From assembly GCA_000934385.1 (NCBI GenBank), contig KN880438.1:186001-250000 (forward strand): DNA of 64,000 nt, read 5' to 3'. This DNA is from Cylindrobasidium torrendii FP15055 ss-10 (Eukaryota; Basidiomycota; Agaricomycetes; Agaricales; Physalacriaceae). Shown in pieces: positions 54,912 through 64,000 of the stretch (the first letter of the stretch is position 1; each line of letters begins with the position of its first letter). The translations under genes were made by a program, and so were the position numbers. The notes under the pieces were generated by a model. That model had not been told where the DNA came from. It worked only from the letters and a program-made list of their open reading frames with translations, and did not search any database.

Positions 54912-56321
54912 ATGGCGCAGAAAGCCCAGTCTTCTTCTTCCACACTCTCAACGCCAATATCGGCTACATCCACCGCAAATGTATCATTTTCTTCAACGTT
55001 TACCCCGGCGAGCAATACAGCAAGCTGGCAGGTCCCAGCGCACTGGAGCATGCTGCCTCAGACAGCAGCGCTCGCGAAGAGGATGAACAAGTTGCGTCAG
55101 CGCACAGAAGACGAGCAGGCACTACAAGCACGGATATCAGCACGGTGTGGGCTCTATTGGGCGGCATATACCGGATGGCTGATCTTGAGATGACAGTGTT
55201 GACGAGAGACTGAAGGCAGACCATGCTGCTGTTCTCTCGCCTGATGTCGATAGCCCGTTCGTAGACGCATTGGATGTGGTGAAACGCCTTCTGCCATACC
55301 ATGTCTTCCAACTACCAGCCGAAGATAACAAAGGTAAACGCAAGGCTACTGAGGAGGATGAGATTCGAGGTGTGTGTGTCGGCCATTCCCAGTTGCATCA
55401 ACTCAGTAGAGCCTAGAGACGAAGTTTGCTATTGAGTGCCACGCGCGGCGACACCGTCTAGAACAACAGTACCGAGAAATTCGAACAAAGTCCGCTGCGG
55501 TGTGTGACTTTCAGACACCCATTTACACCATTACTCATCCATCACAGCGAGAAGTGCCCGACGAGCAAGCTGTCTTCCTCGCACAGACTGTGCTAGACTC
55601 GGACAGAGGGGACACCGCCATGCTCAACGCTGAAATGCGTGCTCTGCGAACAGAAGCTGACAGGTTGGACCGTGAACACAAGAATGCGGCCGTCGCTGCA
55701 GCCACCCGAGCATCCTTCACGGCGACGCCAACCACCTCTGCTGTTGCGCCTACAGCTGCAACTACAGCGCTGTTCGGTGGTCGGCCAGGATACTATCATG
55801 GATACCCAAATTACCCGTCATTTGGCACCAGCTCTGTTTCCTCGTTCAGTGTTCCTCTTGCCGGGTCTGCAGCATCCACATCTGCTACCGCGTCCTCGGC
55901 TGGGACAACATCTACATCGCCACCAACTTCGACAACATCCTCTGTCACGCCAATATCCGTAATACCAGCCACTACAACTGCTCAACAAACTCCTGCTACG
56001 GGTACCGTGCAACAGGCTTTCCAGACACTCATTGATCGTGGACCGGTACCAGTGCAACTTCCTGTCGCACTTATGGACGTCCTTCGGCGGTACGAACTCA
56101 TTCCTGTTGCGCCTACAACGCCTCAGACGGGTCCAAACCGTCATATGGTCGTCCTACGCTCGACGGATGGGAGGATGATGAATTTGGAAATAGATGTAGG
56201 CCAGCTGAAGCCGTCCCAAATGCAAGGGCTGGCGCTGATTATGAGCATGGCAAAGTCTATAGTAAGCCAGCAAACAGCGGCTGCTGCCTCCGCCGGCGGC
56301 GGCAAAGGGTCTGCTTGTTAG
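54912..56321 (+). CDS. GLTSCR1-domain protein (BICRA-like SWI/SNF subunit)
   Basis: Exons 54912-55144, 55197-55369, 55417-55499, 55548-56321; 420 aa. Residues about 78-165 hold the GLTSCR1 conserved region: VLSPDVDSPFVDALDVVKRL, LPYHVFQLP, then a charged helix ETKFAIECHARRHRLEQQ. Human BICRA/BICRAL carry the same block and define the non-canonical BAF complex; fungal proteins with this block copurify with RSC/SWI-SNF-like complexes only by inference. The N-terminus is Ser/Thr-rich, the middle has an arginine/glutamate helix, and the C-terminal half is a Thr/Ser/Ala/Pro tract followed by VQQAFQTLIDRGPVPVQLPV and LEIDVGQLKPSQMQGLALIM. Nuclear chromatin role inferred from the domain. No catalytic motif. 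Confidence 0.75.
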
Positions 56322-56464
56322 CTCTGTACAAAAATAATGAAATCAATATTGCGATAATATGCGATTTCTCGGTGTCAATAAGTAGCAATTCCGCTTGCCG
56401 GGCCGATGGCACAAGGGTTGGTGATATAGATAACTTACCCTAACTCTTTGCTCTGAGAACGGAT

Positions 56465-59400
56465 ATGACGGGCAGCGAGAGTCGCCCAACGACTAGCGGC
56501 GGCTTAGGTGCCCCTTCTTCCACTACCTGGCGCCGCGAACGGCTTTTGCGCATTGGTAGCTCGTATACTCTGCCCGGCCACGAGGATCCTAGCACCGTCG
56601 CTGCTTTGGACAACGACGACGAGCGGGCACCACTGCATGGCGCGCGGGAAACGGTGCGCTCCCGGTCGTACGGTACACTCCCCAGGCATCCCCCATTTGG
56701 CAGCACGCGTCGCCCAGCGTCTACCAGTCGTCGTGGACGGCCACAGGAACTTCACTTAGGCTCACTACCTTCACGGAACGCTGTATCGACCCCAGGAAGC
56801 CCTCTCACCCCTTCCTTCATCAGGGAACAATTCACCGCGCGTTTTGGATCTCAACGGCCTATATCTGCATACGATGTGCCAAAGCCAGAGGTGGAAGAGG
56901 ACATCTCGACCAAAATCAACGGTGTCCGCGTCTGGTACTCATCGTTCTCCTCGATTGACTGGATGCACGATATCATCAAGGACTCTGCCCGCTACGCCCG
57001 TCTACGTCGCCGCAAGAGCGTTCGGTCTCGGCTGCGCTTGGCCCTGGACCGCGCGTTGGGATGGATCATAGTCACCGTTGTGGGCATTCTCACCGCCATT
57101 GTTGCTTTCCTTGTCGTGCGGAGCGAGCAGTGGCTGTTTGATCTCAAGGAGGGGTACTGCGCTGGCCACTGGAGCAAGGCAAAGCGCTTCTGTTGCCCTC
57201 AGCTCGTCGACGAGACCGCTGTTGCCGAAGAATGTACTGCATGGCGCAGTTGGCCCGAAACATTCATGCTTGAGGAAGGTGAAGCGGGTGCCGACGCTGT
57301 CAAGTATGTTGCTTGGGCCGTCATTGCGGTGTGTCCCTTACATCTGCTCAGCTGACCCCAACGCTGACATACTCCCCTAATAGCTCCTGCTTGCGTTCAC
57401 ATCCTGTAGCCTCACTCTCAACTTAACCAAGTCAACCTCTTTCGTAACTCGCAAGGAATCCGGAGTCCTCGCACCAGACTTCGCAGAGCAACAAAGAACC
57501 AAGGAGCCTGAGAATTATGTCGCACCCAAGCGGAAAGTCATGTACTATGTACGTCTGCCAGACACTCAACCCAAACATTCACTGACGGCTTGTCAGGCTG
57601 CTGGAAGTGGTATCCCAGAAATCAAGACTATCCTCTCCGGATTCGTGATTCACGGCTACCTCGGCGGTCGCGTGCTGTTCACCAAATCTGTCGGTCTTGC
57701 GCTCTCTGTCGCATCCGGTTTATCACTCGGCAAAGAAGGCCCATTCGTGCACATTGCTAGCTGCATTGGCAACATCGTCAGCCGCTTTCATCCCAAGTAC
57801 GAGACAAACGAAGGTCAATACTTGGCATGCCATTTTCAAGCAGTGCTGACTTTCAAACAGCCAAGCGCCGAGAGATTTTGAGTGCTGCATGCGCGGCTGG
57901 TGTTGCAGTTGCTTTCGGTGCACCAATTGGTGGGACCCTGTTCAGCCTTGAAGAAGTATCGTACTACTTCCCGCCCAAGGTTATGTGGCGAAGGTAAGCT
58001 CTCGACATCTCTGCCAATGGACGTATCTCACAACAACCTAGTTTCTTTTGTGCTATGATTGCGGCCCTTACCTTGAAGATCCTTGACCCCTTCGGCACTG
58101 GGAAACTTGTCCTCTTCCAAGTCAGCTATGACAAGGACTGGCATGCATACGAGTTATTCCCCTTCTTGCTGCTTGGTGTATTTGGTGTAGGTGCCCGGCT
58201 TAAAAATTTTCAATCTATTTAACACGCCTTTAGGGTGTCTATGGCGCGTACTTCTCCAAGCTCAACTACCGTTGGAGCCGTTATGTTCGGAACGGCACCT
58301 TCCTGAAGTCACACCCCATGTTCGAAGTCCTTGCGGTACGTCGTTGCAGCTGTCTGAGTTGACATTCCCTCATCAATGTCCAGGTTACCCTCCTCACCAC
58401 AGCCTTTTGCTTCCTCAACCCTTATACCCAGATGGGTGGTACAGAACTAGTGTACAACCTCTTCGCAGAATGTCGCACCGGTTCGGGGAACAACCACGAA
58501 GGCCTTTGCGTGCTTGACCCTGGCTCCTGGAGTAGCATTCTTCCCGTCGTGAGCGCCATCCTGATCGCTCTGGTCGTCAAAGGCGCGCTTACTGTCATCA
58601 CATTTGGTATCAAAGTACCAGCGGGCATTTTCATTCCAACACTTGGTGTTGGTGCATGTGCAGGACGAGTGCTTGGGATTCTGGTTCAGCATTTGCAGGT
58701 GAACAACCCCGACAATGTGTTATTCAGATCTTGTCATGGGGATATGGACTGTGCGCCCTCGTTTACTTATGTGGCGAAATGTCGCTGATCAAGATTATAG
58801 GTATCATTCCAGGACTATATGCTATGGTTGGCGCCGCTGCAGCTCTATCAGGTGTCACCCGAACGACCGTATCGCTGGCCGTCATTATGTTCGAGCTGAC
58901 TGACACTCTCACCTATGCCGTCCCGGTCATGTTGGCTGTTCTAGTGGCAAAAACCGTGGCCGATGCTCTGGAACCTAAGGGCATTTATGATCTTGTCATT
59001 GAACTCTCTCAGTTACCCTACCTTGACGCCAAGGTGGACTATGTGTGGGGTTCCCTCACCATCGCTGACGTAGTAAGTCCCATTCATGCTGGGGGTAAAC
59101 CTGATTTGACGAAGGTTCGATAGACCGCGCGCGACTTGGACGTGATTCGCGTTGACCACCGGAATACGGTCGAAGATTTGAGGGATCAACTCCAGGAGCT
59201 TGTTTGCTCGGGCAATGGCGATGGAGGCTTCCCCATCTTGCGAAACCAGTCAGGCGATGATGGACTGAGGCTGGTCGGCTACATTGGTGCTAACGAGCTG
59301 GAGCACGCGCTGAGTGCGTCCTTTACCCAACATCCATTCCTGAGCTAATCGCAGGGTCAGGTATCGTCGCAGATCACGGCGACAGCGAAGTCAAGTTCCA

Positions 59401-59730
59401 CACGACCTTCTCACACCATAGTATGCTGGCATCGTCAATCTCGTCATTTATGGATGGGGAAGAACATCCCGAAGCGGATCCGTTGGATTTCAGCATCTAT
59501 ATGGACCAGGCGCCGCTTATGGTTTCGTCGAACTCTCCGCTGCAGGTTGTACACCAGTTCTTCGTCAAGCTTGGTGCGCGGTATGTGGTAGTAACCGACT
59601 CGGATGGCTTGTGTCAGTGGTTTCCTGCTGCGAAATGCAAGAGTGTGCTGACGTCTGTGTAGACGAGGGAATCATCGACAAGAAGACGTGGTTGGCGTTC
59701 CTTGCTGAGCTTGAGGAGCATTCCGGATGA
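56465..59730 (+). CDS. CLC-type chloride/proton transporter (Gef1/CLC-3 like)
   Basis: Eleven exons: 56465-57328, 57384-57548, 57597-57813, 57861-57993, 58042-58186, 58234-58335, 58384-58750, 58801-59072, 59124-59313, 59355-59612, 59663-59730; 926 aa. A cytosolic Ser/Arg-rich N-terminus of about 170 aa leads to the channel core with GSGIPEIK (selectivity filter), GKEGPFVH (gating Glu at about 390), [16 protein letters not shown] (with the inner proton-path Glu of exchangers), [19 protein letters not shown] and [20 protein letters not shown]. Two CBS domains close the protein ([39 protein letters not shown]). Presence of both glutamates indicates a 2Cl-/H+ exchanger of endosomal or Golgi membranes, as for yeast Gef1. 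Intron 7 (50 nt) splits the Cys codon before IIPGLYA; reading through gives an early stop. Confidence 0.95.
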
Positions 59731-60005
59731 GCTCAGAGGTCTCTTCACTAACGTATATATAAGGGTGGACATGGAGTACAGAACAGGTCTTTTTACTCAA
59801 TAACAAGGAAAACACTCGCTTATCTACATCTGTAGATACACATACTTTATGATGGAATACCATGGCACCCTCAAGGGATGCCGATTCATGATACAAAATG
59901 AAATGCCTCGATGATAGCGTTAATGCTATATTGAGCAATTCATTGTTTTACGTCAGCATCATATCCTAATACAGCTAGTATTTACGCAGTTTTAGTTACT
60001 CAAAT
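59731..60005. other. Convergent intergenic spacer
   Basis: 275 bp between convergent CLC and adenylation genes; AT-rich, nothing specific. Confidence 0.4.
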
Positions 60006-62687
60006 TTACGCCTTGCCGCCTTGCACCTCTAGCAATGTACCCATGTCCAAATTACGCACAAGATGAGCCAGCACCTTATTGTCCGTCTTTCCATTGAAAC
60101 TGAGTGGCATGAATGCCACGGGCAAAATATACGCTGGGCGCTGGTACACCGGCAATTTGGCGTCCACCGCCTTTTTGAGGGTACGGATGAGCGCTTTGGC
60201 GTCATCCGTGTGCAGCAGGTCGGGGACTGTTGTGCGCCGGGTTTCGATGGATACGGTTGACTCGCGCGGGGCGACGACGGAAACAAGGAGTTCGTTCGCG
60301 ACGGCGGGGTGTGTGGTGATGAACGTAGAGGCGACGATGGAGGAAGCTTCTGACGCAGAGACGAGGATGGAAGATACACCTTCGGTTTCGATGCGGACGC
60401 CGCGATATTTGACTTGGAGATCAATGCGGCCCATGATTTCTATGGATCCATCTGCCATCATCCGGACTGTGGAGGGAGAAATATCGTTAGGGAGCCGGAT
60501 GGAGAAGATAGGATGTACTAACCAAGGTCGCCAGTGCGGTAGGCACGGTCACCTGGATTCGGGAAGTCGATGAAGGCTTTGGCTGTAGCCTCTGGCAAAC
60601 CATGATAGCCTTGTAAAGTCAGCGGCAGTGCTCCATGGATAGAAGAATGTCTTGCCTCTTGCAATCAGTGGTCCGCCGACGATCAGTTCTCCTGGACATC
60701 CTATGGGAACGATGTCCAGGTTACGGTCTACGACAAATGCAGAGCACGATGGGAAAGCCCTTCCAATGTTTTCCTTGCGATCATAAAGCCCAACGCGCCG
60801 TGAAGTACAGCCGATAGTAGCTTCGGTAGGTCTAGAAAAGCATCAAGAGGTATTCGAGTACAAGAAGCGTAAGACCCACCCGTAGAAATTAGCTAACACC
60901 AAGCCTTCGCGGTTCGACCATTTCTCGAGCAGCTATTGTCTCTCATAAAGACTCTCCGCATATAAACACTATGAAAGAGGCTCACTGAATCCGTGATCTT
61001 CTCTCCTCCAGAAACAAGATATTTGAGCGGAAGGCCATCCGGTTTTTGGAGGAGCGCTTCTATCATGCTGGGCACCATACCCATATGCGTGATGCCTATG
61101 TCGACGACGTGCTTGCGTAGTTGAGTGAGCAGCTCGAAACGAGGTGCGCTGACGAGCCGCGAACCCAAGCACCAGCTCTGCACAATTTCTGAAATGTGCA
61201 CGTCAAACGCAGTCGCTGCGGTATCGTCAGAACGAAGGTAGAGGGAAAGGTAATGAGGCGTACATGCGAGTGCTAGACGCTTGTCTGTGTCGGGGTTGGT
61301 GACCGGTTTAGGCAAAGCGCAGAATGAAAGCATTGCCCAATACAGGCCGCGATGTTCAAGCAGGCAACCCTTTGGATTTCCGGTCGTTCCTGTAGGGTTG
61401 ATTAGCCTGCGCGTTGCGGTAATTCATTGACCAACCTGAAGTATACAACAAGTAGGCAAGACTATCGAGCGTGGCATGGCACACATCTTCGCCGCCGAAT
61501 GAAGTCAACGCGTCGGCCAACAAGGATTCTGAGAGTAAGACAGCGCGGTCACCAAATGTGGGCGCATCTTCAGCTGCAGTGAACACCAGCTTGGCACCAC
61601 TGTCGTCTGCGATGAAGGTCTTGCGTTCCAGCGGAAGCTCTGGGTCAATCTATGTGGATTTAGTGACTGTGAATGCATAATCATGGATTGCGTAGCTCAC
61701 CGACACATAGCATCCTCCGGCCTTGAGGATGGCCGCCATTGCGATGTAGAAGTATTGTGAGCGATTGCTGCACAGGGGTACTTTATCCTCGACTTCAATA
61801 CCCTTAGACACAAGCCAGTGTGCCAATGCATTGCTCTTGCGGTTGAGCTCGCCATATGTGAGCATCAGAGGCGGCTCCTGGAGTGTCGCGTAGATTTCAT
61901 GTGCGATTGCGTCCGGTCGGTTACTGGCGTTTTCGAATAGCCAGTCGAGAGCAAGTTTCTCGTTGGCTGGGTCCGCCTCTCCGGGGATGGCAGCATGTAG
62001 GTGAGGTGGCATGGGAATTGGCGAGGTGCATGATGTTGTCGTGTTCTCGAGGATGTGAGATAGAGTGATGGACACTTGGGATGCAAATATTTCGAGGGAT
62101 GATTGGCAAATGAGAGCACTGTCGACAAGGAAGTCGAGCCCAACGCTTCCATCTGAGGAGACGTGCGCACCAAACGCGATTGACCGCGCTGAATAGCTAT
62201 TTGGCCGTGTGGCCTTCGCGAGGTCCCAAATGATGAGGGAGGGCAAGGGTGTGTGAGACTTGTCGACGAACAAATCAAGACGTGCGTCTTCCAAGCACGT
62301 CTCGGTGTCTTCTTCATCGGATAGACAGCGCTCCAGATCTTTCGCGTACGTCGCCCAGGATTGTTCTGCGGTCGGCGTAGCACGAATAAGTCGGAGCCAG
62401 ACAGCTTCGGGGTCGTGCAAGTATGCCAGTTCTGTTTCGGCTAACAGCACGTCTTGGGTGTCGAGATATCTCATAAGCGAGCTAGCATATGCTGCGCGAA
62501 GGAGAGCCAGTCCGTTGCTTGAGATGGTCCCCGTGGGCTCTACCAGTTTTGCAGCGGTCTCATCTGGCACGGAAATGGTGTATGCACACGGCCCCTGCGC
62601 AGGATGGCGGCTGAGAGAACCCAAATCAGGGAGCGGCTGATGGGTATAGTTCGTGAACAACGCCTGAGGTTTCGAGGAGGACGCCAT
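60006..62687 (-). CDS. NRPS-like adenylation enzyme without carrier domain
   Basis: Seven exons (complement): 62687-61701, 61649-61436, 61389-60986, 60932-60880, 60831-60656, 60609-60523, 60466-60006; 793 aa. Residues about 1-260 form a condensation-like or docking region with no intact HHxxxDG. The adenylation domain follows: LTYGELNRKSNALAHWL (A2 region), YLLYTSGTTGNPKGC (A3 P-loop), NFYGPTEATIGCT (A5), GELIVGGPLIARG (A6), YRTGDLVRMMADG (A7), GRIDLQVKYRGVRIETEGVS (A8) and FNGKTDNK with catalytic Lys 771 (A10). The protein stops 22 residues later, so no thiolation (GGxS), reductase or thioesterase domain is present. It should activate an amino or aryl/keto acid as AMP-ester; the substrate is unknown. 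Intron 5 is GC-AG (GCAAGA donor). It diverges from a probable ABCC transporter. A first module of a siderophore synthetase split off by truncation is an alternative. Confidence 0.8.
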
Positions 62688-63419
62688 GGATGTGAAAAAG
62701 ACGAAAAAGGTGGTAGACAATCGCGTATGGAAATCGTCGTCGGCATGGCGGACCACTGCTCGACTCGGACCCGCGCAGTCAGCTTGTGGGGCTCAAATCT
62801 AATCAGGACCCCTGGAACCTTTGCTTCCGTATCTGGGACGAAATCCTGGCCAAAATACTAGCACAAGATGAAGACCACTTGGCGCAATGAGGCGCAATGC
62901 AGTGGGATTGCTTCTCTACGCTCTACCCACGCTGTAGCTGGCCGAAAATGAGCTCAGAACGAGCTTAAAAGTTCGCACATGGTTCCGGGAAATCAATCCG
63001 TGGCTTATCAGATTGAACAATCTGATAACTTTCGAATGAAAAGTTAAAGGTACCGCAAAAGTACCGCACGTTGTAATAAGAAACCACCATCATTATGAGC
63101 CCCGCACCACTATCTGAGGCGCCGAAAAAGGTCGACAACGCCCAGAATATGGCTAGGAATATTCGAGTGCGTCTACGAGAGTAGGAATGGCCTGACATTG
63201 ACGAGCCAGTGCGCTCCGAAAGCACGGATGCTGCAGAACCATGCGGTACACATTTGGCCCCGCTGATGTAGAGTATTACTCCGACCAGATTTCGACCAGA
63301 TTCAGGCCTTGGCTTTTTCGCAATGCGATCGACCAGCACGTCCCTTGCACCTGTATAACCAGGGTGTCCCCAGCTCTCTTTTCTCTACGTCCACTGTCCC
63401 CTCCGTCGACGTACCGGCC
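62688..63419. promoter_or_regulatory. Divergent region between adenylation enzyme and ABC transporter
   Basis: 732 bp between opposed ATGs (62687 and 63420), long enough for shared control. No recognisable regulator site was found. Confidence 0.45.
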
Positions 63420-64000
63420 ATGGCGCAGCTCTGCACCTACGAGGGTTCCCTGGGACCCATCGCGTACTGCCGCCACATGGATTTCACCCTCGGTTTCGAG
63501 CTCAGGTCAGCCCCTCGACAACATTTTACGTCTTGGAGAGGCAAAGCTAACCGAAAGATTGGTACTCCAGGTTTCTGTCAATTGCCCCATCAGCCTTCTT
63601 CATTTTCTACGCTATCTTACGCTTGAAATTCCTACTCGATTCCCAACGCGTCGTTAAAAGTACAGTCGACGTTCTATCCGCCACAAAGCTTGCCCTCGGC
63701 CTCGTTCTGGTCGCCTCCACCGCCGCACTCGTTGGCTCTGTCCCTAGAAATGGCTGGGGTCTGTGGGCAACGATAGCATACTCTTTGGAGCTCATTGTAG
63801 CGGTATGTCATGGCTCCGCCCTCACTCACACGATGCTCATTATCCATAGCTATGCTTCGTCCCGGTTTCCTACATTCACCACACCCGGACAATTGCTCCT
63901 AGTGTTTTCATCGGCAGCTATCTAGCGTTGCAAACCCTCTTCACAGCGGCACAACTGCGCACATACATCACCACCGGTCTCTTCACAGCGTCCTTCTTCC
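63420..64000 (+). CDS. ABCC (MRP-type) ABC transporter, 5' end only
   Basis: Exons 63420-63505, 63571-63802, 63850-64000 and beyond the window; at least 156 aa. MDFTLGFELRFLSIAPSAFF, IFYAILRLKFLL, LATKLALGLVLVASTAALVG-type helix and IAYSLELIVALCFVPVSYI give successive membrane helices. The pattern (short extracellular N-terminus, DFTLGFE, IxPSAxF, then helices with RxxxLL loops) is the TMD0 of fungal ABCC exporters, which move glutathione conjugates and organic anions across vacuolar or plasma membrane. The nucleotide-binding domains lie outside the window, so the call is by TMD0 resemblance only. The third exon is open to the edge. Confidence 0.55.

Noticed and set aside
58684..58800. Frameshift or early stop in the CLC gene
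   Set aside because: A 50-nt intron (58751-58800) with GTGCGC donor restores the family sequence DMDC-IIPGLYA; no break is needed.
1..64000. CRISPR arrays, bacterial operons, prophage or virus-derived genes
   Set aside because: No spaced direct repeats of the right size, no polycistronic prokaryotic layout, and every recognised gene is a spliced nuclear fungal gene.

Overview
The window is nuclear DNA of a filamentous basidiomycete, most likely an Agaricomycete. Almost every gene is cut by introns of about 45-60 nt with GTGCGT/GTAAGT-type donors, some exons are only 11-24 nt long, genes are tightly packed on both strands, and one secreted family (28668-29814) is of a type I associate with Agaricomycetes. 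No bacterial, viral or organellar segment is visible. All gene models were spliced by eye. In each, exon phases close and the joined protein matches its family, except where an entry says otherwise. Junctions are predictions without transcript support.

Layout. 0-7.3 kb, plus strand: a CDCA7-like zinc-finger protein, NIF3 and a metacaspase. 7.5-15.6 kb, minus strand: a 12-exon VPS8 of about 2,312 aa. 15.8-19.3 kb: two identical tRNA-Glu(CTC) genes flank a GTAC-rich inverted-repeat element containing a 475-bp assembly gap, and a TRIC-like membrane protein. 19.7-25 kb: CWC22 and a Gvp36-type BAR protein diverge from a 292-bp promoter, followed by COX11. 26-29.8 kb: two secreted-protein genes, the first a Ser/Gly/Pro-rich repeat protein with three dibasic Arg-Arg-Gln-Tyr-Gly sites. 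30.8-36 kb: a PHD-finger protein, a metallo-beta-lactamase-fold protein and an aldo-keto reductase. 36.5-50.1 kb: FUN30/SMARCAD1, a mitochondrial-carrier-like protein, a Zn2Cys6 factor and an LSH/HELLS remodeller, with a gene-free stretch of about 1.8 kb at 42.9-44.7 kb. 50.4-59.7 kb: U2AF small subunit, ALG14, APC8/Cdc23, a GLTSCR1-domain protein and a CLC chloride/proton transporter. 60-64 kb: an NRPS-like adenylating enzyme diverging from the 5' end of a probable ABCC transporter that runs off the window.

Working together. Most genes are core eukaryotic functions: endosomal tethering (VPS8), splicing (CWC22, U2AF1), N-glycan assembly (ALG14), anaphase promotion (APC8), respiratory-chain assembly (COX11) and organellar ion transport (CLC, TRIC-like). 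Chromatin factors are unusually frequent: CDCA7-like, HELLS, FUN30, a PHD protein and a GLTSCR1-domain SWI/SNF-type subunit. CDCA7 and HELLS are known partners in animals, so their presence within 50 kb deserves a check. The most novel-looking locus is the Kex2-type repeat precursor at 26.0-27.7 kb.
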